DNA of 64,000 nt from positions 1 through 64,000 of the forward strand of contig JAFAEO010000066.1 of assembly GCA_023423975.1 (NCBI GenBank). The letters are read 5' to 3'. A model generated the notes under the pieces. It made no database searches and was not told where the DNA came from. It saw only the letters and a list, made by a program, of their open reading frames with translations. This DNA comes from Pseudomonadota bacterium. Lineage in GTDB: Bacteria > Pseudomonadota > Gammaproteobacteria > Burkholderiales > Burkholderiaceae_B. Below are positions 52,670 to 61,275 of this stretch, in pieces. Every line of letters begins with the position of its first letter. Within the stretch, counting starts at the first letter, position 1. Position numbers and translations under genes: made by a program.

Positions 52670-55540
52670 TCATGGATGGCCCGGCTGTTGCCTGATCTCG
52701 GCAATTTTTTTACGCAGATTGTTCCAGGCCGGTTTGTCCGGTGCAAAGCGCAAGCGCATGTACTGCAATAGCGATTCCATTTGCGCATCATTCATGCTGC
52801 TTTTGAAACCAGGCATCGTGCTCAGGTTTGCCTGGGCCGGGCGGGTAATGCCGTGCATCAAGACCTGAATGACGTTATCAGGATGGTCGCTATGTAGATT
52901 GCTATTGAGTGCCAGCGAGGGGCGTGCGCCGAACAGAACCGGGCCGCTGCCCGAATCGTGGCACACCGCACAGGCGCCATTAAATAAGGTCTCGCCGGGC
53001 AGCAGTCGTGCCTCCTGGTTCGCCTGGCTGTCTGCCTCCAGTCTGGCTGCCAGCACGGCCGGGTTGTGCGTCGATTCGGCTGCTGCTGGATTCAGGCTGG
53101 CCAGGTAATGAGCCATGGCCTGGACATCGGATTCTGGCAGTTGCGCCAGCCCTGCAACAACGGGCCCCATCGGGCCGGCGGCAACGCCATGCAAGGGGGA
53201 GTAGCCCGTGCGCAAATACTGGAATAGCTCCTGCTCGGTCCAGGCAATGGGCGAGGACGACAGTTTGTTGAGCGCCGGCGCTTCCCAGTTGTCGGCGAAA
53301 CCCCCAGCCAGAAAGTTGTTTTCTCCGGATTTTTCAGCGCCCAGTGCATTGCGAGGTGAATGACAGGCAGCGCAGTGTCCGCTACTATTTACCAGGTAGG
53401 CGCCACGGTTCCAAAGCGGGCTCTTTTCCGGATTCGGCGCGTAGGCTTGCCGGTCCCGATGAAACAGGGCATTCCATCCCGCTACCAGGGGGCGCAGGTT
53501 CATTGGAAAGGGCAGGCGGGTTTCCTGATTGGGCGCCGAGATAGCAGGGCGGGTCATCAGGTAGGCATAAAGCGATTGCAAATCCTCGTCGGACATTTTT
53601 GCGTAGGCGGTGTAGGGAAATGCCGGGTATAAATGCCTGCCGTCGCGATGGATGCCCTCGCGCATGGCGCGCTCGAACGCTTTATATGACCAGGCGCCAA
53701 TGCCGGTTTCCCGGTCGGGCGTAATATTGGTGGTGAAGATGGTGCCAAAAGGCGTATCCAGCCCCAGGCCGCCGGCATTGGTCTGGCCGCCCGGCGCCGT
53801 GTGGCAGACCATGCAATCTCCGGTAAGCGCGACAAGCCGGCCACGCTCAATCGCCTGCGCGGAAAAAATCGATGTATCGACCCGGGCAACGGGTGGAATG
53901 CTGGTGCGCCAGGGGGCGGCAACCACCAGGGCGCCGGTCGCGGCAGCCATCAGCCCGCCCAACCAGTTGTTGCGCCAGCGCCGGCTGCGTTTTGCTGTCG
54001 GCGGCGGATCCAGCGACAGGGTGGGCAATGCAAATGGCGTTTCACGGATACGCAGCCCGGTCGCACTGTATATCGCATTGGCAATGGCAGCGGCTGCAGG
54101 CAGCTCAACGCCCGGACCCCAGGCCAGCGGCTGGCCCAGCGAGCGCGCACTATTGACGACCTGCACCTCGGGCAGCGCCAATGGGCGCTGTTTGTCTTGT
54201 TCGGAAGGACTGCTGGCGCCTTGTTGAGCCTGTCCCAAGAGAGATTGCGTCCACTTGCCCAGGCGATCTTTCAGGGCACGCTGGGTTTCCGGTGTGGCCG
54301 TCGGTACCTGCTCGGCATCGCTTGCGTCATGTCCCACGGTCAGCCTGCTGACCGACAGGCTGCCGCTGCGCGCATCCACGGCCAGCTCCACCGACCAGAC
54401 CGACCATACTTCCTGCGGAGGATTCCTGTCGTTATCAATAATATGACTATAGGCAATGCCACGGCCAAGCCCGGCAGCTTTGGCCGCCGGGCCGGATGCT
54501 GCCTGATCCCAGCCGCTTTGTTGGGCAACGCTTTTTAACAGTTGGTGCCCGCGCTCGCTGTTGATTTGTGCCAGACGGGTCTGCACCGGATCCAGTTGAC
54601 GGTTTTCGCAATATTCATCGAAATGCGATTCCTGTGCAAACACCGTGGCGGCTGTATAGCTGTAGGGGTCCGTGGCCACCAGGCTGCTGCCGCTTTTTTG
54701 AACGGGCGCGCTGGCATATTCCGTAAGCAGTGCCATCCCTGTGGTCGAGGTCGAGTCCAGTCCGCATAAGCGGCCGGCGATGGACGCACGGCGTGGGTCA
54801 AGCGCGTTGATGCTCCATTGCTCCCGGTCTGTAAGGTGTTGGCTTGCCGCCTGGGCGTTCTGCTCGACTTTGACCGCTAATGCGGCAGGTGCGTAGGCGG
54901 CTTGTACGCGTACCGGTTGGTGTAAATCCCAGGCCAACAGCGCGGCTTCGACGGCGGTTTCCAGCCCGTCCTGTGTGTGCTGGCCATGTTGCACAATCTG
55001 GACCGCTTCGGGTGCCAGTCCCAGCAGTGCGCTCAGTTCCTGCCTGAGGGCCGCCTGACGATTGGTATTGACCCACACTGTGAGTTGATCGTCCCGATGC
55101 CATGCGATAGCCCAATCCGGTGCGTCGGCGGCCAGGTGGTTATTCCATTCATACCGGGTTGCCGAATGGATCGTGCCTGGCGTGGCTGTCTGGTGTGTTA
55201 AGGGTTGCACATCGGCGCCGGCGGCAACAGGCGTCACCCAGGTGGCGTGCAGCAAGGCACAAGCCTGCTGCGCCTGCGTGCGCTGTACGGCGACAACGCC
55301 GACAAAGCTGCCGCGTGCGATGCAATTGACTACGCCCGGCACGTTGGCTGCCCGATCGCTGTCGAGCGACTGCAACTGCGCAATCCGGTTTGTTTGTATG
55401 CCCAGTTCCCAATGTGGCGGACGCAATACAACGCCATGCAGCAATTGGCTGTCGGTTGGTATGGACAGGTCAACGCCGGCGCTGTCCTCTGGCGTGTGGC
55501 TTATGCCGGTAGCGGTGGGAGCGGTCAGGTCCATGGTCAT
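52670..55540 (-). CDS. nicB: NicB-type subunit: vestigial molybdenum-hydroxylase-like domain + membrane-anchored triheme cytochrome c
   Basis: A protein of about 956 residues in three parts. The first 520 or so residues resemble the molybdenum subunit from its hammerhead domain onward (SQLLHGVVLRPPHWELG), but lack the preceding 200 residues. The cofactor-loop position reads VQHGQHTQDGLETAVE instead of a GGGFG/GCYGR-type motif. A hydrophobic helix (NNWLGGLMAAATGALVVAAP) follows. Then come three CxxCH hemes: CMVCH, CAACH and CAVCH. It probably takes electrons from the hydroxylase and passes them to the respiratory chain, with the first domain as a docking scaffold. Its ATG overlaps the nicA stop codon (ATGA). 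Confidence 0.85.
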   Translation of the reverse strand: MTMDLTAPTATGISHTPEDSAGVDLSIPTDSQLLHGVVLRPPHWELGIQTNRIAQLQSLDSDRAANVPGVVNCIARGSFVGVVAVQRTQAQQACALLHATWVTPVAAGADVQPLTHQTATPGTIHSATRYEWNNHLAADAPDWAIAWHRDDQLTVWVNTNRQAALRQELSALLGLAPEAVQIVQHGQHTQDGLETAVEAALLAWDLHQPVRVQAAYAPAALAVKVEQNAQAASQHLTDREQWSINALDPRRASIAGRLCGLDSTSTTGMALLTEYASAPVQKSGSSLVATDPYSYTAATVFAQESHFDEYCENRQLDPVQTRLAQINSERGHQLLKSVAQQSGWDQAASGPAAKAAGLGRGIAYSHIIDNDRNPPQEVWSVWSVELAVDARSGSLSVSRLTVGHDASDAEQVPTATPETQRALKDRLGKWTQSLLGQAQQGASSPSEQDKQRPLALPEVQVVNSARSLGQPLAWGPGVELPAAAAIANAIYSATGLRIRETPFALPTLSLDPPPTAKRSRRWRNNWLGGLMAAATGALVVAAPWRTSIPPVARVDTSIFSAQAIERGRLVALTGDCMVCHTAPGGQTNAGGLGLDTPFGTIFTTNITPDRETGIGAWSYKAFERAMREGIHRDGRHLYPAFPYTAYAKMSDEDLQSLYAYLMTRPAISAPNQETRLPFPMNLRPLVAGWNALFHRDRQAYAPNPEKSPLWNRGAYLVNSSGHCAACHSPRNALGAEKSGENNFLAGGFADNWEAPALNKLSSSPIAWTEQELFQYLRTGYSPLHGVAAGPMGPVVAGLAQLPESDVQAMAHYLASLNPAAAESTHNPAVLAARLEADSQANQEARLLPGETLFNGACAVCHDSGSGPVLFGARPSLALNSNLHSDHPDNVIQVLMHGITRPAQANLSTMPGFKSSMNDAQMESLLQYMRLRFAPDKPAWNNLRKKIAEIRQQPGHP

Positions 55541-56016
55541 GGTCGCCCCCGGGCCGCTGCGATTGCGGCTGCCATGATTTCTACATGGGTGCCGCAACGG
55601 CACAAGTTGTGACGCAGTTCGTTACGAATTTGTGCTTCCGACGGGTTGGGATTGCGGTTCAATAGTGCCTGTACTGTCATGATCATGCCGTTAAGGCAGT
55701 AGCCGCATTGCGCAGCCTGGTTATCAATAAAGGCCTGCTGGACCTTATTGGGCTGGCCGTTGTCGCTTAGGCCTTCAAGGGTGGTGATCTTGCGGTTTTC
55801 TACCACGCTGACCGGTATCACGCAGGAGCGAGCCGCTACGCCATCCACCAGTACCGTACAGGCGCCGCATTCGCCGAGTCCGCAACCGAACTTTGGGCCA
55901 TTTAAGGCCAGATCATTGCGCAATACGTAAAGCAGCGGGGTGTCGGGCTCAACAGTCACGTTGTGCTGTTCGTTATTGACCGACAGGGCGAATGGACGGG
56001 GGGCAATAGGATTCAT
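55537..56016 (-). CDS. nicA: Nicotinate dehydrogenase [2Fe-2S] subunit NicA
   Basis: A 159-residue iron-sulfur subunit for hydroxylation of nicotinate at C6. Clusters are bound by FGCGLGECGACTVLVDG with RSCVIP, and by QCGYCLNGMIMT with LCRCGTHVEIMAA. It is co-translated with the downstream cytochrome subunit. The ATG at 56016 fits family lengths; an upstream in-frame start at 56076 would cross operator-like sequence. It is divergent from the gene for the intact molybdenum subunit, which suggests a three-part enzyme assembled from both transcripts. Confidence 0.92.
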   Translation of the reverse strand: MNPIAPRPFALSVNNEQHNVTVEPDTPLLYVLRNDLALNGPKFGCGLGECGACTVLVDGVAARSCVIPVSVVENRKITTLEGLSDNGQPNKVQQAFIDNQAAQCGYCLNGMIMTVQALLNRNPNPSEAQIRNELRHNLCRCGTHVEIMAAAIAAARGRP

Positions 56017-56292
56017 GTTCTGGGCGTACAGTGTGTCAACTAATAATAAGTTTACACACTTTAATTTTTTGAGCAAACAAAGAATTTAACGAATTTAGAC
56101 AAGAGTGTATCAACTCGTCAGTCTGCGGGTTTTCACTAGTTTTTTCTGAGCATAACCAAAGCTTACACTGAAAACTGCCTATTTATTTTCATTTCCATGA
56201 AGATATGCTTTTGCTGTTTAATCATTTTAATATAGCGTGTACACTGTAGTTAATCTTCTAATCCAACACACGCCTGAACCGGATACCCGTTA
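56017..56292. promoter_or_regulatory. Divergent nic promoter region with three GTGTACAC-like elements
   Basis: This AT-rich gap separates nicA from the molybdenum subunit gene. It contains AAGTTTACACACTT (about 56049-56062), GAGTGTATCAACTC (about 56104-56117) and GCGTGTACACTGT (about 56237-56249). All three resemble the palindrome before nicC and lie where a repressor would block both divergent promoters. Confidence 0.6.
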
Positions 56293-58575
56293 ATGACGTA
56301 TATGGCACCTCGTACCGAGCAACAATCGCTATTGGAGTCTACCGGCACTCTGCTGGTGCTGCGTGCACCGGTTGTGCCGCCTGCGCCAGCACCGGGGCAG
56401 CCCGGCGTTGTCTCTGTCTATCTGCAGGATTATGACGACGTATTTGTTGCGGTATCCGAGCAGGGCTGGGTCCGGGCCTTTTGCGGCCACGTTGACCTGG
56501 GTACCGGCATTCAGACCGCGCTGGCGCAAATTGTGGCCGATGAGCTGGATGTGCCGATGTCTGTCGTGCAGATGGTGTTGGGCCATACCGATGCGTCGCC
56601 CAATCAGGGTCCGACCATTGCCAGTGCATCAATTCAGATTACCGCAAGGCCTTTGCGCCAGGCCGCTGCCCAGGCCCGTCATATTCTAGTGGATTTGGCC
56701 GCCGACATGTGGCATGTAGATGATGAGCAGGTGTCTGTTCAGGACGGCCGGATATCTTCCGCGCATGGACACGCCATTGACTACTGGGAGCTGCTGGCGG
56801 GAAAGCAATATCGCCAATACCTGCAGGACGACGTTCAGACCAAGGCAGCCAAAGATCTGAAAATTGTGGGTCACTCCCAGCCCCGCGTGGATATCCCAGC
56901 CAAGGCGCTGGGCCAGTTTGTCTATGTCCATGATATGCGGGTGCCTGGCATGTGGCATGGCCGGGTCGTACGGCCTCCCTATATTGGACGAGATACGGGC
57001 GCCTTTATCGGCCACAGCCTGGTTTGCGTGGATACCGCTAGCGTCAATCATATCTGTTCTGACATCAAAGTGATCGTACAGGGCGATTTTGTCGGTGTGG
57101 CGGCACGCCGCGAAGAGCACGCGATCCGCGCAGCACGTGAGCTCAAGGTGACCTGGAAGCCTGTCGCACCTCTGGAAGACCTTGAAGATCTGGAAGCGGC
57201 CATTCGACGTCAGGCCATGAGCGAACGTATTCTGCAGGATAACCGTAGCGACCACTCCGATCTGCCTGACGCCAGGGTCGATATCAAACGAACCTATGTC
57301 TGGCCTTACCAGATGCATGCCTCCATCGGGCCTTCATGCGCGGTCGCAGATTACCAGCCTGGACATGTCAGAGTCTGGTCCGGTTCGCAAAACCCCCATA
57401 TGTTGAGAGTGCATCTTAGCCAGCTCAGTGGCCTTGATGAAGCACACATAGAAATTATTCGTCTGCAGGCCGCCGGCTGCTATGGCCGCAATTGTGCTGA
57501 TGACGTTTGTGCCGACGCGCTCCTTCTTTCACAGCATGCTGGTGTGCCGGTTCGTGTGCAATTGAGCCGCGAGCAGGAACATGGCTGGGAACCCAAGGGC
57601 GCTGCGCAGTTGATGGATGTGCAGGGCTCGATTGATGCACAAGGCAATTTGCGGCATTACGACTTCACCACGCATTACCCGTCAAACGATGGGCCGCTCC
57701 TGGCGTTGTTGCTTACCGGCAAAGAGCCGGCGTTGCCGCGCAGCCTGCAAATGGGTGATCGCACTGCAGTGCCGCCTTATGGCTATCCAAGCCAGAAAAT
57801 TGTCTGCAACGATATGGCGACCATTGTGCGCGCCTCCTGGCTTCGCGGGGTATCGGCGCTGCCCAATTCATTTGCCCATGACTGCTTTATAGATGAGCTG
57901 GCGTTCGAGGCGCAGGCCGACCCGCTGGCATTTCGGGTAAAAAACCTGGCGGCCGACGAGCGCGCCCAGCAATTGCTGCTGGCTGTGGGCGAGCGGGCGC
58001 ACTGGCAACCCGGCAAGCCCGGTAGCCGCGGGGCGCCCGATGCGCAAGGGTGGCTGCACGGGCGGGGCGTCTCTTACGCCCGCTATATACATTCCAAATT
58101 TCCCGGCTTTGGCGCGGCCTGGTCGGCATGGATTGCAGATATCAGCGTCAATGCACGTACCGGCGAGATCCGGTTGAACCATATCGTGGTTGGCCAGGAC
58201 ACTGGACAAATGGTCAATCCTGCGGGCGTACGCCATCAACTGCATGGCAATGTGATCCAGGCGCTCAGCCGCGCCCTATATGAGCAGGTCAGTTTCGATG
58301 CCAACGGCACCGTACAGGCAGAGTGGGGCGCATACAAGATTATTGACTTTACGGCTATTCCACCTATTGATGTCGTATTGATGGACAGGCAGGATGAACC
58401 GCCCATGGGCGCAGGCGAGTCGGCCTCGGTGCCATGCGCATCGGCCGTGGCCAATGCCTTGTTTGATGCCTGTGGTTTGCGCTTTTACCAGGCGCCGTTT
58501 ACCCCACAGACAGTGCGCGAGGCGCTGCAACTGGCCAGCATCAATGGCGCAACGCCTGCGCTGGCCGGGATGTAA
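56293..58575 (+). CDS. Nicotinate dehydrogenase molybdopterin subunit (separate NicB-type protein)
   Basis: A 760-residue molybdopterin subunit homologous to the catalytic part of P. putida NicB but without cytochrome domains. Cofactor-binding motifs are FCGHVDLGTGIQTALAQIVADEL near residue 65, LQAAGCYGRNCADDV near residue 395 and MGAGESASVPCASAVANALF near residue 710, with the expected catalytic glutamate. No signal peptide is seen, so it works in the cytoplasm with NicA. Electrons should pass to the anchored triheme protein encoded divergently. It starts the nicD-nicX-nicF operon. I recall two nicB genes in the Bordetella nic locus, which may be this arrangement. Confidence 0.88.
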   Translation: MTYMAPRTEQQSLLESTGTLLVLRAPVVPPAPAPGQPGVVSVYLQDYDDVFVAVSEQGWVRAFCGHVDLGTGIQTALAQIVADELDVPMSVVQMVLGHTDASPNQGPTIASASIQITARPLRQAAAQARHILVDLAADMWHVDDEQVSVQDGRISSAHGHAIDYWELLAGKQYRQYLQDDVQTKAAKDLKIVGHSQPRVDIPAKALGQFVYVHDMRVPGMWHGRVVRPPYIGRDTGAFIGHSLVCVDTASVNHICSDIKVIVQGDFVGVAARREEHAIRAARELKVTWKPVAPLEDLEDLEAAIRRQAMSERILQDNRSDHSDLPDARVDIKRTYVWPYQMHASIGPSCAVADYQPGHVRVWSGSQNPHMLRVHLSQLSGLDEAHIEIIRLQAAGCYGRNCADDVCADALLLSQHAGVPVRVQLSREQEHGWEPKGAAQLMDVQGSIDAQGNLRHYDFTTHYPSNDGPLLALLLTGKEPALPRSLQMGDRTAVPPYGYPSQKIVCNDMATIVRASWLRGVSALPNSFAHDCFIDELAFEAQADPLAFRVKNLAADERAQQLLLAVGERAHWQPGKPGSRGAPDAQGWLHGRGVSYARYIHSKFPGFGAAWSAWIADISVNARTGEIRLNHIVVGQDTGQMVNPAGVRHQLHGNVIQALSRALYEQVSFDANGTVQAEWGAYKIIDFTAIPPIDVVLMDRQDEPPMGAGESASVPCASAVANALFDACGLRFYQAPFTPQTVREALQLASINGATPALAGM

Positions 58576-58596
58576 TTTTTATTTAAGGGAGATTGA

Positions 58597-59421
58597 ATGA
58601 GTCACTATCTATATGGCGCCAATATATCGGCCAACGGCATCCGGCAGCATTATCTGCGCTATGGCGGTAACGAAGGTGAACGGGCGAATCGTCCTGCGGT
58701 CATCATTATTCCGGGCATTACCAGCCCGGCGGTGACCTGGGGGTTTGTGGGCGAGCGCTTCGCACGCCAGTTCGATACATACATCCTGGATGTGCGGGGT
58801 CGGGGCCTGAGCGAGGCGTCCGATACGCTGGACTATGGTCTGGATGCGCAGGCTGCCGATGTGGTTGCGTTTGCCAAAGCTCTGGGCCTGAGCCGTTATA
58901 TCCTGGTCGGTCACTCCATGGGCGGGCGCATCGGTGCACGTGCGGCGAGCACCGTCCCTGCAGGCCTTGAAGCGCTGGTCATGGTAGACCCGCCGGTCTC
59001 GGGTCCGGGCCGCCGCGCCTATCCCGCCAAACTGCCCTGGTATGTTGATTCCATGGCCATGGCACGCAAGGGGTGCAATGCCGAAGCAATGCGCGCCTTT
59101 TGCCCGACCTGGACGCAGGAACAACTGCAGCTTCGTGCGCAGTGGCTGCACACATGCGATGAACGCGCCATTATCCAGAGCTTTAATGATTTTCAGAATG
59201 ACGACGTCCATGCCAACTTTCCACAAATCAAGGTGCCGGTCATGTTGATGACGGCCGAGCGCGGCGATGTGGTTCTTGACCAGGACGTTCAGGAAATCAT
59301 GACGCTGATTCCCGGTCTGACCGTGACCAAAGTCGGTAATGCCGGACACATGATCCCCTGGGACAACGAAGCCGGATTTTATGCCGCCTTTGGCGACTTT
59401 CTTGGCGCCCGGCTCGATTAA
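58597..59421 (+). CDS. nicD: N-formylmaleamate deformylase
   Basis: A 274-residue alpha/beta hydrolase that removes formate from N-formylmaleamate to give maleamate. The triad is S107 (LVGHSMGGRIGA), D131 (LVMVDPPVSGPG) and H251 (GNAGHMIPWDN). These match the P. putida NicD triad S101-D125-H245 with a constant shift of six, and the extended N-terminus explains the shift. AAGGGAGA precedes the ATG. It sits between the molybdenum subunit and nicX, as expected for the pathway. Confidence 0.95.
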   Translation: MSHYLYGANISANGIRQHYLRYGGNEGERANRPAVIIIPGITSPAVTWGFVGERFARQFDTYILDVRGRGLSEASDTLDYGLDAQAADVVAFAKALGLSRYILVGHSMGGRIGARAASTVPAGLEALVMVDPPVSGPGRRAYPAKLPWYVDSMAMARKGCNAEAMRAFCPTWTQEQLQLRAQWLHTCDERAIIQSFNDFQNDDVHANFPQIKVPVMLMTAERGDVVLDQDVQEIMTLIPGLTVTKVGNAGHMIPWDNEAGFYAAFGDFLGARLD

Positions 59422-59481
59422 GGCAGTTGCACCGGTGCTGCGGGTTGCTGCCCGCAGCAGAGCACTTTCATGAGGACTATT

Positions 59482-60528
59482 ATGGCAGTAAGCGATTATC
59501 AACTTATCGAGGCATGGCAGAAGGTATTGACCCTGTCCAATCTTGAGGCCGGGCAGACTGTTACGATCCTGACCAGTATGTCAACGCATCCGCAAACGCT
59601 GTTATGTGCAACCATTGCAGCGCAATCCAAAGGCGCCATTGTCAACCGGCTGGATCTGCCGCCGGTCAATGCTGAAAAGGCATTAAGCAGGGATGCGCTG
59701 GCGTATCTGGGCACCACGCCACTGACCGGGAACAAGGCGGCCATTGCCGCGCTCAAGGCCAGTGATCTTGTGCTGGATCTGATGACCTTGCTGTTTTCAC
59801 CGGAACAGCATGAAATTCTTGAAAGCGGCACCAAAATCCTGCTGGCCGTGGAACCGCCGGAAATTCTGGTTCGTACAGTGCCTATCGAAGCGGACCGCAA
59901 GCGCGTCAAAGCGGCCTCTGCGCTGATTGCCAAATCAAAACAAATGCATATCACTTCCGAGGCCGGCACCGATTTGCGCTGCCCCCTGGGTGAATTTCCG
60001 GCCATCAGCGAGTACGGTTATGTGGACGAGCCCGGGCGCTGGGACCATTGGCCCAGCGGCTTTACCCTGACCTGGCCCAACGAAGGCGGGGCGACAGGAC
60101 GTATCGTGATTGATAAAGGCGATATCTTATTGCCGCAGAAAAAATATGTTGCCGAACCCATTACCCTGACAGTTGAAAATGGTTATGCCACCCGTATAGA
60201 TGGCGGCATTGATGCCCAGTTGCTGGACGAGTACATGAAGTCCTTTAACGATCCGGAAGGCTATGCCATTTCGCATATTGGCTGGGGGCTGCAACCGCGC
60301 GCCCATTGGTCCACGCTGGGCCTGTACGACAGGGAAAACACAATCGGCATGGATGCGCGCGCGTTTGAAGGCAATTTCCTGTTTTCTCTGGGCCCCAACA
60401 ACGAAGCGGGCGGCAGCCGCACCACGGCATGCCATATTGATATTCCCCTGCGTCATTGCACGGTCAAACTGGATGGCGTGGATGTTGTGCGTAACGGCAA
60501 GGTTCTGGACGGGGGCGCACATGAGTAA
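59482..60528 (+). CDS. nicX: 2,5-dihydroxypyridine 5,6-dioxygenase
   Basis: A 348-residue Fe(II) extradiol-type dioxygenase that opens 2,5-dihydroxypyridine to N-formylmaleamate. The metal ligands known for P. putida NicX, H265, H318 and D320, fall at exactly those positions here (ISHIGWGLQP and ACHIDIPLRHC). Other conserved stretches are YVDEPGRWDHWPSGF and MDARAFEGNFLFSLGPN. The ATG at 59482 follows AGGA; an in-frame ATG at 59470 is too far upstream. nicF begins within its last codons. Confidence 0.96.
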   Translation: MAVSDYQLIEAWQKVLTLSNLEAGQTVTILTSMSTHPQTLLCATIAAQSKGAIVNRLDLPPVNAEKALSRDALAYLGTTPLTGNKAAIAALKASDLVLDLMTLLFSPEQHEILESGTKILLAVEPPEILVRTVPIEADRKRVKAASALIAKSKQMHITSEAGTDLRCPLGEFPAISEYGYVDEPGRWDHWPSGFTLTWPNEGGATGRIVIDKGDILLPQKKYVAEPITLTVENGYATRIDGGIDAQLLDEYMKSFNDPEGYAISHIGWGLQPRAHWSTLGLYDRENTIGMDARAFEGNFLFSLGPNNEAGGSRTTACHIDIPLRHCTVKLDGVDVVRNGKVLDGGAHE

Positions 60529-61144
60529 AGCAGATGCAGTCTATGAGCAGCAGGGCTTTGGCGCCGAGCTGGAACCGGTGGCACCCTATGGCCTATTGAT
60601 TATCGACCTGGTCAACGGCTTTGCCGATCCCAGGGTCTTTGGCGGCGGCAATATTACCCAGGCGATAGACAATACGGAAAAACTGCTGCAAACGGCACGC
60701 GAACAGGGCTGGCCCGTGGCGCACACGCGCATTGTGTATGCGGACGATGGTGCTGATAACAATATTTTCAGTATCAAGGTTCCCGGCATGCTGAGCTTGC
60801 TGGAAAACGAACCCAATAGCCAGATTGTGCCGCAACTGACGCCGGTCCAGGGAGAACTCATCGTACGCAAGAATGTGCCATCGGCGTTTTTCGGCACCTC
60901 GCTGGCCGCCTGGCTGACGCAGCGTGGCGTCAAAACCCTGCTGGTCGCCGGCGCCGTTACCAGCGGTTGCGTACGCGCCTCTGTGGTCGATGCCATGCAA
61001 CTGGGCTTTCGCCCGTTGGTCGTAGCCGATTGTGTCGGCGACAGGGCACTGGCGCCGCACGAGGCAAACCTGTTCGATATGAAGCAGAAATACGCGACAG
61101 TAGTAGATCGCGAGCAGGCGATGCGCCTGCTTGGCCTGGGCTAG
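60521..61144 (+). CDS. nicF: Maleamate amidohydrolase
   Basis: A 207-residue isochorismatase-fold amidase that releases ammonia from maleamate to give maleate. The catalytic residues are D29 (LLIIDLVNGF), K117 (LIVRKNVPSAFFGT) and C150 (AGAVTSGCVRASVVDAM), with the cis-peptide VTSG before the cysteine. Its ATG overlaps the end of nicX by 8 bases, so it is translationally coupled. It is the last gene of the plus-strand nic operon before a terminator. Conversion of maleate to fumarate requires a maleate isomerase not present in the window. Confidence 0.94.
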   Translation: MSKADAVYEQQGFGAELEPVAPYGLLIIDLVNGFADPRVFGGGNITQAIDNTEKLLQTAREQGWPVAHTRIVYADDGADNNIFSIKVPGMLSLLENEPNSQIVPQLTPVQGELIVRKNVPSAFFGTSLAAWLTQRGVKTLLVAGAVTSGCVRASVVDAMQLGFRPLVVADCVGDRALAPHEANLFDMKQKYATVVDREQAMRLLGLG

Positions 61145-61197
61145 GGCGCTTACATGACCGGTATTAAGGACCGATCACGTCTCGCTGTGTACTAAGG

Positions 61198-61222
61198 AAA
61201 AAGGCTGATCGTCAGCCTTTTT
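61198..61222. terminator. Bidirectional rho-independent terminator after nicF
   Basis: AAAAAGGCTGA, the loop TCG and TCAGCCTTTTT form a perfect stem with A and T tracts, and TCTTTTTG follows. It separates the nic operon from the convergent hydrolase operon. Confidence 0.9.
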
Positions 61223-61275
61223 CTTTTTGCGTGGCGCATTGGGTCTGAGAGTGGGACAGCAGCATGACTAGTCGT

